Positions 9,245-16,260 of a DNA stretch of 64,000 nucleotides are shown here, in pieces; positions within the stretch are counted from its first letter, which is position 1, and every line of letters begins with the position of its first letter. The DNA comes from Mucilaginibacter defluvii (GTDB lineage Bacteria; Bacteroidota; Bacteroidia; Sphingobacteriales; Sphingobacteriaceae). Both the position numbers and the translations under genes were made by a program. Location of the stretch: positions 2,046,001 to 2,110,000 of the forward strand of contig NZ_BAABJI010000002.1 in NCBI RefSeq assembly GCF_039543225.1, given 5' to 3'. The notes beneath the pieces were generated by a model that saw only the letters and a list, made by a program, of their open reading frames with translations, was not told the DNA's origin and did not search any database.

Positions 9245-9315
9245 TTTTCCTGCATGGACTCGAACCACGATCTTCTGAACCAAAATCAGACGTGCTGCCA
9301 TTGCACCACAGGAAA
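9245..9315 (-). tRNA. tRNA-Gln (anticodon TTG)
   Basis: 71-nt cloverleaf: acceptor TTTCCTG/CAGGAAA with discriminator A, D stem GTGC/GCAC, anticodon stem TCTGA/TCAGA with loop TTTTGGT (anticodon TTG, reads CAA), T arm CGTGG-TTCGAGT-CCATG. The 3' CCA is not encoded. Last tRNA of a four-tRNA operon. Confidence 0.92.
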
Positions 9316-9326
9316 GAAAAAAATCG

Positions 9327-9398
9327 AGGCCGGTACAAGATTCGAACTTGCAAACAATCCTTTTGCAGAGGATGCCCTTACCACCCGGGACACCGGCC
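9327..9398 (-). tRNA. tRNA-Cys (anticodon GCA)
   Basis: 72 nt: acceptor GGCCGGT/ACCGGCC with the T discriminator expected of tRNA-Cys, anticodon stem ATCCT/AGGAT with loop CTGCAAA (anticodon GCA), T arm GCAAG-TTCGAAT-CTTGT. The D stem is weak (three good pairs) and position 8 is G rather than T, so it is a somewhat unusual tRNA. No encoded CCA. 11 nt separate it from tRNA-Gln. Confidence 0.9.
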
Positions 9399-9407
9399 TT
9401 TTACTTG

Positions 9408-9480
9408 TGGAAATAACAGGACTTTAACCTGTGACCGACACCGTATAAGGATGTTACTCTCACCATTGAGCTACATTTCC
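9408..9480 (-). tRNA. tRNA with anticodon TAT (tRNA-Ile, reads ATA), divergent
   Basis: 73 nt: acceptor GGAAATG/TATTTCC (one G-T wobble), A discriminator, D stem GCTC/GAGT, anticodon stem ACATC/GGTGT with loop CTTATAC (anticodon TAT), T stem ACAGG/CCTGT. The T loop is TTAAAGT, lacking the normal C56. A UAU anticodon is rare in bacteria, which normally read AUA with a lysidine-modified CAU tRNA. The cloverleaf is sound, and its place between tRNA-Pro and tRNA-Cys supports it being real, but it could be a degenerate copy. Confidence 0.8.
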
Positions 9481-9492
9481 ATTTACTTACTG

Positions 9493-9566
9493 TAGGGTAA
9501 CCCGGACTCGAACCGGGAGCCTCCACATCCCAAATGTGGTAATCTGACCAATTGATATACTACCCT
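9493..9566 (-). tRNA. tRNA-Pro (anticodon TGG), divergent
   Basis: 74 nt: acceptor AGGGTAG/TTACCCT (A1-T72, terminal G-T), D arm TATC/GATT (one mismatch), anticodon stem CCACA/TGTGG with loop TTTGGGA (anticodon TGG), variable AGGCT, T arm CCCGG-TTCGAGT-CCGGG. Bacterial tRNA-Pro usually begins with a C1-G72 pair, so this is an atypical sequence. First tRNA of the operon, starting 15 nt after the attenuator U-tract. Confidence 0.88.
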
Positions 9567-9580
9567 GAAAAATCTCCTTA

Positions 9581-9616
9581 AAACAAAAAATCCCCTTAGA
9601 TGATCTAAGAGGATTT
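9581..9616 (-). terminator. Attenuator: intrinsic terminator between leader ORF and tRNA genes
   Basis: Minus-strand arms AAATCCTCTTAGAT (9616-9603) and ATCTAAGGGGATTT (9601-9588) form a long stem with a tiny loop, followed by a run of six U, a G and more U. The single non-Watson-Crick position is U9610 with G9594, a wobble in minus-strand RNA but a C-A mismatch if read on the plus strand, so the hairpin evolved to work on the minus strand. It sits inside the tRNA operon, upstream of all four tRNAs and downstream of the leader ORF. Confidence 0.85.
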
Positions 9617-9659
9617 AAGTATTTTCTTATTGTTTAGTCAATACATAGCCTATCCTCTC
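9607..9659 (-). promoter_or_regulatory. Predicted antiterminator pairing
   Basis: Leader RNA AGAGGAU (9658-9652, the last two sense codons and the first base of the stop) is perfectly complementary to AUCCUCU (9614-9608) in the 5' arm of the attenuator, with one extra G-U pair. The two structures exclude each other. A ribosome at the leader stop codon would cover AGAGGAU and let the terminator form; one stalled at the Cys, Ile or Pro codons would leave it free. Just upstream, CUGA-GUGA-UCAG can form a small GNRA-capped hairpin. Function is inferred. Confidence 0.65.
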
Positions 9660-9706
9660 TGATCACTCAGTTGGGGTATAGCACATTGTACTGTTATTGT
9701 TTTCAT
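9650..9706 (-). CDS. Leader peptide of the tRNA operon (18 aa)
   Basis: The ORF encodes MKTITVQCAIPQLSDQRG. Codons 7-12 are CAA TGT GCT ATA CCC CAA, asking for Gln, Cys, Ala, Ile, Pro and Gln; codon 4 is also ATA. The downstream tRNAs are Pro(TGG), Ile(TAT), Cys(GCA) and Gln(TTG), the same species in reverse order. The ATG starts five nucleotides after a TATACTTG promoter box, so the mRNA would be leaderless or nearly so, and no Shine-Dalgarno is present. The ORF ends 36 nt before the attenuator stem. I infer a regulatory leader peptide whose translation senses charging of these tRNAs. A functional peptide product is the alternative. Confidence 0.72.
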   Translation of the reverse strand: MKTITVQCAIPQLSDQRG

Positions 9707-9710
9707 GCTG

Positions 9711-9740
9711 CAAGTATACAACTAATATTTATCAAATCAA
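9711..9740 (-). promoter_or_regulatory. Promoter of the leader peptide-tRNA operon
   Basis: TTG at 9740-9738, a spacer of exactly 19 bp, then TATACTTG at 9718-9711. This fits the Bacteroidetes primary sigma consensus (TTTG, N19, TAnnTTTG) with one deviation in the -7 box. Transcription would start close to position 9707, at the leader ATG. Confidence 0.75.
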
Positions 9741-9761
9741 GATTTTTTCTTTATTTTTTAT

Positions 9762-10853
9762 CTACCGATGATCCGTTTCATCAATGATCAGCTTGATCAT
9801 GCTGTCAAGCTCCTTAACTGATGCCTGCAGGTATTGCCACTCAATTGTTGAGGGCGCATTGTCATCGGCATTTAGAAGATTCATCAAACCCAATATTGAA
9901 GCTACCGGCCTGCGCAACTCGTGCGATTGAATAAATGCAATATTTTGTAACGATTGCTTTTGCACCTTTACCGTTTCTTCATTTTTAATGCGGCGGGTTA
10001 CATCAACAATATTTACTGATACACCGATAATCTGTCCGTCTGCGTCAAAAGCAGGTTCAAATTTTACTAAAAACCAGGCATCTGCGCCATTGCTTTTTAG
10101 TTTGCGCTCATCAAACACGGCGGTGCCGCGCAGTGCGGTATTATAATCCCGGTAAAATTGCGCTAAATGATCGAGGTGTACATAATCCGTCATTTTTTTT
10201 CCGCGCTCCAAACTCCGGCCGTAAGCCGAACGCACATGGTTATCCCAGGCTTTATTGAATGCTATAATTTCAAAATCTCTGTTCAACAATAAATGTTGCT
10301 CTACCGAGCTTTCAAAAAAAGCGCGAAGCTCAATTTCAGTACGCTGTAATTCGGCTTGCTTTTCTCTCAGCAATATAACACTGGCCTCAAACTCTAATAT
10401 TTTGATTACCTGCCTTGATAGTACATTCAGCATTTCGGCCTGCCTGGACGACAGATCCGCAGGTCGTTTTCCAATCACACATAAACTTCCCAGATCATGG
10501 CCATCGTGTGTGGTTAATGGCACGCCGGCATAAAAGCGTATGTGCGGGTTATTTAATACCAACGGATTGGCAGCAAACCTGTCATCAAGCGTGGCGTCCT
10601 TAACTATCATACCGCCCTTTTTACCAATAACATGATCGCAAAAGGCATCGCACCTGGGTGTTTCACTAAACTCAAAATTGTGCTTTACCTTAATGTGCTG
10701 AATATCCTCATCAATAAAGGTAATTAGCGCCGTTGGCTGTCCGCAAATGTAGGCGGCAAGCCGGGTAATTTCCTGCAGTTGATGTTCATAATCCATGGGC
10801 AATTGCAAAAACCTTCGTACCGTTTGCAATCGTTCAAGTTCTTTAAGGGGCAT
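9762..10853 (-). CDS. GAF-PAS protein with a HisKA domain but no HATPase domain
   Basis: 363 aa. A GAF domain (about residues 15-150, with FCDHVIGKKGGMIVKDA and RFYAGVPL typical of the group near phytochrome-like sensors), a short coiled segment, a PAS domain (about 175-290, ELRAFFESSVEQHLLLNRDFEIIAFN), then a dimerisation helix with SHELRRPVASILGLMNLL carrying the phospho-acceptor His. The protein ends about 55 residues later, so there is no N, G1 or G2 box. It may be phosphorylated by another kinase or sense without signalling by phosphotransfer. ATG at 10853 preferred over an in-frame TTG at 10871. No response regulator is adjacent. Confidence 0.85.
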   Translation of the reverse strand: MPLKELERLQTVRRFLQLPMDYEHQLQEITRLAAYICGQPTALITFIDEDIQHIKVKHNFEFSETPRCDAFCDHVIGKKGGMIVKDATLDDRFAANPLVLNNPHIRFYAGVPLTTHDGHDLGSLCVIGKRPADLSSRQAEMLNVLSRQVIKILEFEASVILLREKQAELQRTEIELRAFFESSVEQHLLLNRDFEIIAFNKAWDNHVRSAYGRSLERGKKMTDYVHLDHLAQFYRDYNTALRGTAVFDERKLKSNGADAWFLVKFEPAFDADGQIIGVSVNIVDVTRRIKNEETVKVQKQSLQNIAFIQSHELRRPVASILGLMNLLNADDNAPSTIEWQYLQASVKELDSMIKLIIDETDHR

Positions 10854-11045
10854 ATTGTATGAATTGTACAAGGAATATCGTTTAAAAGATTATTCCTTTA
10901 TTACATTACGATTTTTAATAGCCTTTGGTTGTAGAAAAAATAACATTAAGTACTAAAATTTAGCATCCTGCTGTAAAAAGCTAAAAAGCTGGAAACGGCT
11001 TTAGATTATTTTGTTTTGCTTTGCACATACTAAATTTATTTCAAC

Positions 11046-12446
11046 ATGGAGATTAACCTATTTGAAAAGCAGGTTTATACCAACCGCCGCGAAGTACTGA
11101 AGCAACGTTTTGGTAACGATGGCATTTTGCTGTTTATGGGCAACGAGGAAAGCAGCATGAACTACAAGGATAATACTTATCTTTTCCGTCAGGACAGCAG
11201 CTTTTTATATTATTTCGGGCTCGATGTTCCATCGCTGGTTGCTACCATTGATACCGAGACAGGCGAGGAGATCATTTACGGAAACGAGCTTACTATTGAC
11301 GATATTGTGTGGACAGGCACCCTGCCCACCGTTAGTGAGATGGCTAACCTGGTGGGTATAACCCATACCAGGCCTTACAATGCGGTTGCCGACTATATAC
11401 AAAACGCCATCAGCAAGGGCCGTACGGTACATATATTGCCACCCTATCGCCCTGAGAATGTGATCAAGCTGGCTACCTGGTTCGGCAAAAATACAGCCGA
11501 GGTTAAAAGTCTGGTTTCTGAAAAACTGATCCGCACGGTGGTTGGCCAACGTGTCATCAAATCACCGCTGGAAGTTGCAGAGCTGGAGAAAGCCGTAAAC
11601 ATCAGCATTGATATGGAGCTGGCCGTTATTAAAAACGCCCGTCCCGGTGTAAAATGTTACGAACTGGTATCGCAAGCACATCAGGTGGCTATCGCCAATA
11701 ACGCGCGGTTGGGTTATCCGGCTATTATTACTACGCAAGGGCAAACACTACATACCCATTATTATGGTCACGAACTAAAGGAAGGCGATATGGTATTGAG
11801 CGACATTGGTGCTGAAAATGCCATGCACTACGGTGGCGATTTAACGCGCACCTTCCCGGCAGGTAAAAAGTTCACCACCAGGCAGGCCGAGCTTTACAAT
11901 ACGGTATTGAACTCGATGGATCATGCCATCAGCATGCTGAAACCGGGTGTAAGGTACCGGGATATTCACTTTGCCGCCTGCGAGAAACTGGTTGAAGGCC
12001 TGGTGAGTGTAGGGATAATGAAAGGCGATCCGGCTGAGGCTGTGGCCGCAGGCGCGCATACCATGTTTTTTCAATGCGGATTAGGACACATGCTGGGTAT
12101 GGATACGCACGACATGGAAGACCTCGGCGAGCAGTTTGTTGGTTATACCGATGAATTGAAGAAAGAGACCGGCATTTTCGGACTTAAATCATTACGCCTG
12201 GGGCGCGAGCTGCAGGCCGGTTTTGTGCTTACGGTTGAGCCGGGCATCTATATAATTCCGGAATTAATAGATCGCTGGCAGGCCGAAAATAAGTATGCTG
12301 ACTTTATTGATTACAACGTACTGAATACCTACCGCGATTTTGGCGGCATCCGTATTGAAGATAACTTTTTAATAACCGAAACCGGACATCAGTTATTAGG
12401 TAAATACCTGCCCAAAACCCTGCACGAAATTGAGGGTTTAAAATAA
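11046..12446 (+). CDS. pepP: Xaa-Pro aminopeptidase (aminopeptidase P family, M24B)
   Basis: 466-aa cytoplasmic metallopeptidase removing an N-terminal residue from peptides with proline second. An N-terminal creatinase-like domain (residues 1-170) precedes the pita-bread fold. Metal ligands are visible: SDIGAENAMHYGGDLTRTFPAG (two Asp), GLGHMLGMDTHDME (His), LTVEPGIY (Glu) and GGIRIEDNFLIT (Glu). Monocistronic by context, convergent with a tetR gene. Start ATG at 11046 follows an AT-rich promoter region; nothing odd in the coding frame. Confidence 0.92.
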   Translation: MEINLFEKQVYTNRREVLKQRFGNDGILLFMGNEESSMNYKDNTYLFRQDSSFLYYFGLDVPSLVATIDTETGEEIIYGNELTIDDIVWTGTLPTVSEMANLVGITHTRPYNAVADYIQNAISKGRTVHILPPYRPENVIKLATWFGKNTAEVKSLVSEKLIRTVVGQRVIKSPLEVAELEKAVNISIDMELAVIKNARPGVKCYELVSQAHQVAIANNARLGYPAIITTQGQTLHTHYYGHELKEGDMVLSDIGAENAMHYGGDLTRTFPAGKKFTTRQAELYNTVLNSMDHAISMLKPGVRYRDIHFAACEKLVEGLVSVGIMKGDPAEAVAAGAHTMFFQCGLGHMLGMDTHDMEDLGEQFVGYTDELKKETGIFGLKSLRLGRELQAGFVLTVEPGIYIIPELIDRWQAENKYADFIDYNVLNTYRDFGGIRIEDNFLITETGHQLLGKYLPKTLHEIEGLK

Positions 12447-12462
12447 TATCCTGTAGAATTAC

Positions 12463-12485
12463 GGCTGCTTAATTAATAGGCAGCC
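12463..12485. terminator. Weak hairpin between convergent pepP and tetR
   Basis: GGCTGC and GCAGCC arms around an 11-nt AT-rich loop. It overlaps the tetR stop codon and has no long T-run, so a terminator role is uncertain. Confidence 0.3.
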
Positions 12486-13080
12486 TTAATATCCGCTCCA
12501 GCTCCGGCGCCACCTTGTTGTTGTAATAAACACTTATAGGCGCGGTATGACTTAACTGCCCACTTGTTCTGTTTTCAGCATAAGTACAGGCCGATTGATA
12601 CAGGTATTTAAACGATATGAACCGGATATGCACATTGCTGTTTTGCAGCAAACCCTGTTCAAAATTATTATATATCGGGTTAAGCAGGTTGATTAGTTCT
12701 ATACGGAAATCCTGCGCCTGAAAAATTGATGGCGAGCGCAGGTAACGGCAAATTACACTGGCTTTTTCAGCATTATGGGTATTAAAGGCAACCAGCAAAG
12801 CCCAAAAGTCTTCGGTTTTATGTTCACGATAATCATTGCGGTACGAGCGTAAGGATAAAAAGAGCGCCAAACTATCAAGGCTTGATTGCAGGCACACCTG
12901 CATTAAATTACCCAGGTTGCCATACTTGGCTACAATAGCGTAGCGTTTGGCATTGGCTGCCACACCTACCTGATCGAGCGTTAATTGCTCAAACCCGTAT
13001 TTGCTGATCAGCCTGATGGCGCTGTCAACAATTTGCTCCTTGCTTTTTGATGTTTGCCTTTGCGTGGTTCTTGTTATCAT
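12469..13080 (-). CDS. TetR-family-like transcriptional regulator
   Basis: 203 aa. The N-terminal HTH reads SKEQIVDSAIRLISKYGFEQLTLDQVGVAANAKRYAIVAKYGNLGNLMQVCL, a TetR pattern in which the usual TLYYHF recognition helix is replaced by YAIVAKYGN; the C-terminal ligand domain is unassigned. I chose the ATG at 13080 (MITRTTQRQTSK) because it places the HTH directly at the N-terminus; an in-frame start at 13167 would add 29 residues of no known type. It lies 97 bp downstream of another tetR gene on the same strand; the targets are unknown. Confidence 0.72.
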   Translation of the reverse strand: MITRTTQRQTSKSKEQIVDSAIRLISKYGFEQLTLDQVGVAANAKRYAIVAKYGNLGNLMQVCLQSSLDSLALFLSLRSYRNDYREHKTEDFWALLVAFNTHNAEKASVICRYLRSPSIFQAQDFRIELINLLNPIYNNFEQGLLQNSNVHIRFISFKYLYQSACTYAENRTSGQLSHTAPISVYYNNKVAPELERILRLPIN

Positions 13081-13177
13081 GACCGGTTGATTTGATGTTT
13101 TGTGATAGTAAGGAATTATAAACGCTTTATCAATTAGACACTTTGCGTATTTGTGTCGAAATAACAATAAAAAAATT

Positions 13178-13774
13178 TTACGTTAAACCTTTATGTAAAA
13201 TCTGGACTAACCAATTTATTTTTTCTTCAAAATTCTGTAGTTTATTATAAATAACTATTTCCTGTTCAAAGCTTTTAAACGCGGTTACAAATATCTCCGA
13301 CAGGAACATGCTATCTTCGGTGCTCAGCTGCGCAATCTCGTTATTAGCCTGCGCCCATTGAATAATATTATTAAGCAGGGCAATCTCGTTATCCTGTAAC
13401 TTGTGCGTTGTTTTGGCAGCTAAAAGGGATGGATCTTGTCTTAAATCCTCAGCCACTAACTCATACTGCGTTATCATTTTTTTAAGATTACGCAACTTCA
13501 CAGTATAGTAACGCTCAATGTTTTCTACAAACGTTGCTTCGGGACTTATTACCTTTTGGCACTCCTTTAATAACTGACTAAATAAGCGGTGCGATACGGC
13601 ATCGAAAACTTCCATCTTGTTACGGAAGTAATAATAAAGCGTACTCCTGCCCTTACCGCTTGCTTTTGATATATCCTGCATGCTTACCCGCAGGTAACCA
13701 TACTTTTTAAATACCTCTTCAGCAGCGGTAATAATGTCCTCACGTACCTTATCTATAGCTTCCGCTTTAATCAT
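13178..13774 (-). CDS. TetR/AcrR-family transcriptional regulator
   Basis: 198 aa. HTH: VREDIITAAEEVFKKYGY followed by MQDISKASGKGRSTLYYYFRNKMEVFDAV, a textbook TetR DNA-binding domain, then an all-helical ligand domain of low similarity. ATG at 13774 preferred over a GTG at 13789 five codons upstream. The start overlaps an inverted repeat GACAA-N11-TTGTC, a likely self-operator. It lies just downstream of acr3 on the same strand (38 bp), so it could be read through from the arsenic operon, though no functional link is evident. Confidence 0.85.
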   Translation of the reverse strand: MIKAEAIDKVREDIITAAEEVFKKYGYLRVSMQDISKASGKGRSTLYYYFRNKMEVFDAVSHRLFSQLLKECQKVISPEATFVENIERYYTVKLRNLKKMITQYELVAEDLRQDPSLLAAKTTHKLQDNEIALLNNIIQWAQANNEIAQLSTEDSMFLSEIFVTAFKSFEQEIVIYNKLQNFEEKINWLVQILHKGLT

Positions 13775-13776
13775 TA

Positions 13777-13797
13777 GACAATTATACACAATTTGTC
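13777..13797. promoter_or_regulatory. Candidate TetR operator
   Basis: Inverted repeat GACAA-N11-TTGTC directly before the tetR ATG at 13774. Position and symmetry suit an autoregulatory TetR site; not proven. Confidence 0.45.
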
Positions 13798-13811
13798 GAA
13801 AATATAAAAAT

Positions 13812-14870
13812 TTAATAATAATATTTTGCCCTTAAACGGGTGACTAATTTAACCAGCATTATCAACGCGGGCACTTCGACAAGCGGCCCTACAACACCGG
13901 CAAGCGCCTGACCTGAATTGATACCGAATACCCCAACAGCTACGGCTATTGCCAGCTCAAAATTATTACCCGTAGCGGTAAAAGCGATAGCAGCATTTCG
14001 CGGATAGGCCGCCTTTAGATGCTTTGCCATGAAAAAACTTAGCGCAAACATCAGCGCGAAATAGATGAACAATGGCAGTGCTATGCGCATAACGTCTGAT
14101 GGCAGTTTAACCATAACATCAGCTTTTATACTGAACATGATAACTACTGTACATAACAAAGCGATAAGCGTGAGCGGTGATATAGCCGGAATAAAACGCT
14201 GTTCATACCATTGTTCAGTTTTAAACTTTACCAGAAGGTAACGGCTCAAAAATCCGGCAGCAAAAGGTATACCCAGATATATCAGTGTTGACTTGGTTAC
14301 ATCAGCAACGTTTACATTTACATGCTGCGCCTTAAAGCCTAACAACGGCAATAGTACCGTTATAAACAAATATGCATAAGCGCTGTAAAATATAAGCTGA
14401 AAAATACTGTTTAAAGCCACAAGCCCGGCTGCATATTCACGGTTGCCATCTGCCATATCGTTCCACACCAAAACCATGGCTATACAACGTGCCAGCCCGA
14501 TCAGGATCAAGCCTGTCATATAATCAGGCTTGTCCGGCAAAAACACGATGGCCAGCACAAACATCAGCAGGGGCCCAACAACCCAGTTAAGTATTACGGA
14601 CAAGCTCAAGAGCGATAAATCTTTAAAAATGGCACCCAGATACCTGTACCTAACGTTAGCCAAAGGCGGATACATCATCAGTATCAATCCCACAGCGAGC
14701 GGAATATTGATTGTTCCGGACGCATAGTTGCTTATAGTTACTGATATGGACGGTATTGCGTTACCGAGCAATAAACCTGTACCCATCGCAGCAAATATCC
14801 ACAGCGTTAAATACCTGTCTATAAAACTCAGACGCTTTTTTGGCACAACAGGCAGTTTATATTCCATCAT
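13812..14870 (-). CDS. acr3: Arsenite efflux permease Acr3
   Basis: 352-aa inner membrane protein with ten predicted helices that exports arsenite. The N-terminus [23 protein letters not shown] and the segments [20 protein letters not shown] (with the conserved Cys of Acr3) and [21 protein letters not shown] are typical of the Acr3 family rather than ArsB. The gene follows arsC by two bases on the same strand, making it the last of the arsR-DUF6428-arsC-acr3 set. Two adjacent ATG codons (14870, 14867) are possible starts. Confidence 0.93.
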   Translation of the reverse strand: MMEYKLPVVPKKRLSFIDRYLTLWIFAAMGTGLLLGNAIPSISVTISNYASGTINIPLAVGLILMMYPPLANVRYRYLGAIFKDLSLLSLSVILNWVVGPLLMFVLAIVFLPDKPDYMTGLILIGLARCIAMVLVWNDMADGNREYAAGLVALNSIFQLIFYSAYAYLFITVLLPLLGFKAQHVNVNVADVTKSTLIYLGIPFAAGFLSRYLLVKFKTEQWYEQRFIPAISPLTLIALLCTVVIMFSIKADVMVKLPSDVMRIALPLFIYFALMFALSFFMAKHLKAAYPRNAAIAFTATGNNFELAIAVAVGVFGINSGQALAGVVGPLVEVPALIMLVKLVTRLRAKYYY

Positions 14871-14872
14871 GT

Positions 14873-15292
14873 TTAGCTACCCAGGTATTTATCAGCAAAG
14901 TCACGGGTATATGCTTTAATCATATCCCTCACCATTTCAAATTGCTGCATTATTTCCGAATCAGTGCCTGTTGCCTTTGCCGGATCGGGAAAATTGTGGT
15001 GAAAACGTTGAACATTACCCGCAAAGTAAGGGCATGCTTCGTTGGCATTGTCGCAAACGGTTATTACGTAATCAAAGTTAATATCCCGGTATTCATCCAC
15101 ATGGTTTGATGTATGGGCCGATATGTCAACTCCGTCCTCGGCCATTACCCGGATAGCCCTGGGATTAACGCCATGCGTTTCAATACCTGCGCTGTAAATT
15201 TTTGCCTTACCGGCGCTAAATAATTCAAGATAACCATGTGCTATCTGGCTACGGCAACTGTTGCCGGTGCATAATACTAATACTTTTTTCAT
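14873..15292 (-). CDS. arsC: Arsenate reductase, low-molecular-weight phosphatase type (ArsC)
   Basis: 139-aa cytoplasmic enzyme reducing arsenate to arsenite for export by Acr3. The N-terminus [23 protein letters not shown] holds the CX5R catalytic loop (Cys-Thr-Gly-Asn-Ser-Cys-Arg); further Cys residues ([12 protein letters not shown]) suit the thioredoxin-linked redox relay. ATG at 15292 chosen; an upstream in-frame start at 15337 would put a spurious hydrophobic stretch before the fold. It begins 14 bp after the DUF6428 gene and ends 2 bp before acr3. Confidence 0.93.
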   Translation of the reverse strand: MKKVLVLCTGNSCRSQIAHGYLELFSAGKAKIYSAGIETHGVNPRAIRVMAEDGVDISAHTSNHVDEYRDINFDYVITVCDNANEACPYFAGNVQRFHHNFPDPAKATGTDSEIMQQFEMVRDMIKAYTRDFADKYLGS

Positions 15293-15306
15293 CAAATTAT
15301 AAAATA

Positions 15307-15825
15307 TTAACAACAGCCCGAACCCGGCGTACAGCACGAAGCCGATGCTAAATTTTGCATTTCGCCTTTTTTAACAGATTCAACTTCAGGCGTACCACAA
15401 TTGCCGCCACGTTCGATAGCCTTGCATTGTACGGTATCAGGCCGCAGGTCTATTATCAAATTAGTATCTGCTATAATTATACTTTTTGGTATGAGCTGGC
15501 GCGTATCAAATTGCTGGTTGCCAAACTCAATTTTCACCGTAGCCGCCGGGTGCAGGGGCATAGCTTTTTCAACCACGTTAATAATCGATAAAGCCTTTTC
15601 CACCTTCATCGCTTCGCGATTGCCCTCGCTTACAGGTTCCCATAATTGTATAATAATCTCCGTCCACGCGTTCATTACCCCGCCACAGTCAACCGAGGTT
15701 ATGGGCGCCTGTTTGATCTCGGTAATGTGGTATGATGCATCAACCCGTTGCCCCTCAGCATACTGAAACTGTAACTTTAGCCCGGTATTGGCCGTTAATT
15801 GCGCTTTGAATACTTCCCAGTTCAT
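15307..15825 (-). CDS. DUF6428-type protein of arsenic operons with a double Cys-Cys tail
   Basis: 172 aa, function unknown. The sequence MNWEVFKAQLTANTGLKLQF and VDASYHITEIKQAPITSVDCGG matches what I remember of DUF6428, a family found in Bacteroidetes ars operons. The C-terminus is CCTPGSGCC, two vicinal Cys pairs able in principle to bind As(III). It is the first gene after arsR and starts 38 bp behind a copy of the GCAATATTACGAT operator, so it is likely the head of the DUF6428-arsC-acr3 transcript. A role as arsenite-binding chaperone or sensor is only a guess. Confidence 0.75.
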   Translation of the reverse strand: MNWEVFKAQLTANTGLKLQFQYAEGQRVDASYHITEIKQAPITSVDCGGVMNAWTEIIIQLWEPVSEGNREAMKVEKALSIINVVEKAMPLHPAATVKIEFGNQQFDTRQLIPKSIIIADTNLIIDLRPDTVQCKAIERGGNCGTPEVESVKKGEMQNLASASCCTPGSGCC

Positions 15826-15850
15826 TCTGTTTTTCTTTAATTATATTATT

Positions 15851-15863
15851 GCAATATTACGAT
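15851..15863. promoter_or_regulatory. Candidate ArsR operator, copy 1 (before the DUF6428-arsC-acr3 unit)
   Basis: GCAATATTACGAT, identical over 13 bp to the sequence at the arsR start (16225). It lies between arsR and the DUF6428 gene. Confidence 0.6.
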
Positions 15864-15884
15864 GATTATAGTCAAAAAAATAGA

Positions 15885-16223
15885 TTAGCAACAGCTTTCT
15901 GCCCCGCCCTTATATGAGCCAAAGAATGCCTTTAATGTTTCATTTAACATTTTCCACGCTTTTGGCTCAATACAGTAGCAAACACTTGCCCCATCAATAT
16001 TACCCTGGATGAGGCCGGCATTTTTAAGTTCCTTTAAGTGCTGCGAGATGGTGGCTTGAGCCAATCCTAATTCCTCTACCAAATCGCCGCATATACAGGC
16101 GTTAGCCTTGATAATATGCTCTAAGATGGCGATACGTGCAGGGTGTGCAATAGCTTTTAAAAGCACAGCCAGTTTATTCTGCTCGTTAGTAAATATCTCT
16201 GTTTTGGTGATGCCCATATACAT
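15885..16223 (-). CDS. arsR: Arsenic-responsive repressor, ArsR/SmtB family
   Basis: 112-aa winged-helix repressor released by arsenite. Seen: [18 protein letters not shown], the metal-box region [26 protein letters not shown] (two cysteines near the classical ELCVCDL position) and a terminal Cys pair (AESCC). ATG at 16223 ([11 protein letters not shown]) chosen; extending to 16280 adds a Phe/Arg-rich leader that does not belong to the family. The start touches a palindromic operator candidate (16222-16237), consistent with autorepression. First gene of the arsenic locus. Confidence 0.92.
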   Translation of the reverse strand: MYMGITKTEIFTNEQNKLAVLLKAIAHPARIAILEHIIKANACICGDLVEELGLAQATISQHLKELKNAGLIQGNIDGASVCYCIEPKAWKMLNETLKAFFGSYKGGAESCC

Positions 16224-16237
16224 CGCAATATTACGAT
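16222..16237. promoter_or_regulatory. Candidate ArsR operator, copy 2 (at arsR start)
   Basis: ATCGCAATATTACGAT, a 16-bp palindrome with one mismatched pair, containing the same GCAATATTACGAT found at 15851. It abuts the arsR start codon. Confidence 0.6.
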
Positions 16238-16260
16238 TAATATTTATAAAAGCAAATCGC

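Noticed and set aside
9182..9500. Short ORFs (e.g. minus 9162-9353, plus 9232-9495) over the tRNA region
   Set aside because: They run through four well-formed tRNA genes and their terminator and do not resemble proteins.
9581..9740. T-box riboswitch as the control element of the tRNA operon
   Set aside because: No T-box sequence, specifier-loop layout or antiterminator bulge was seen; the leader is short and holds an ORF with matching codons.
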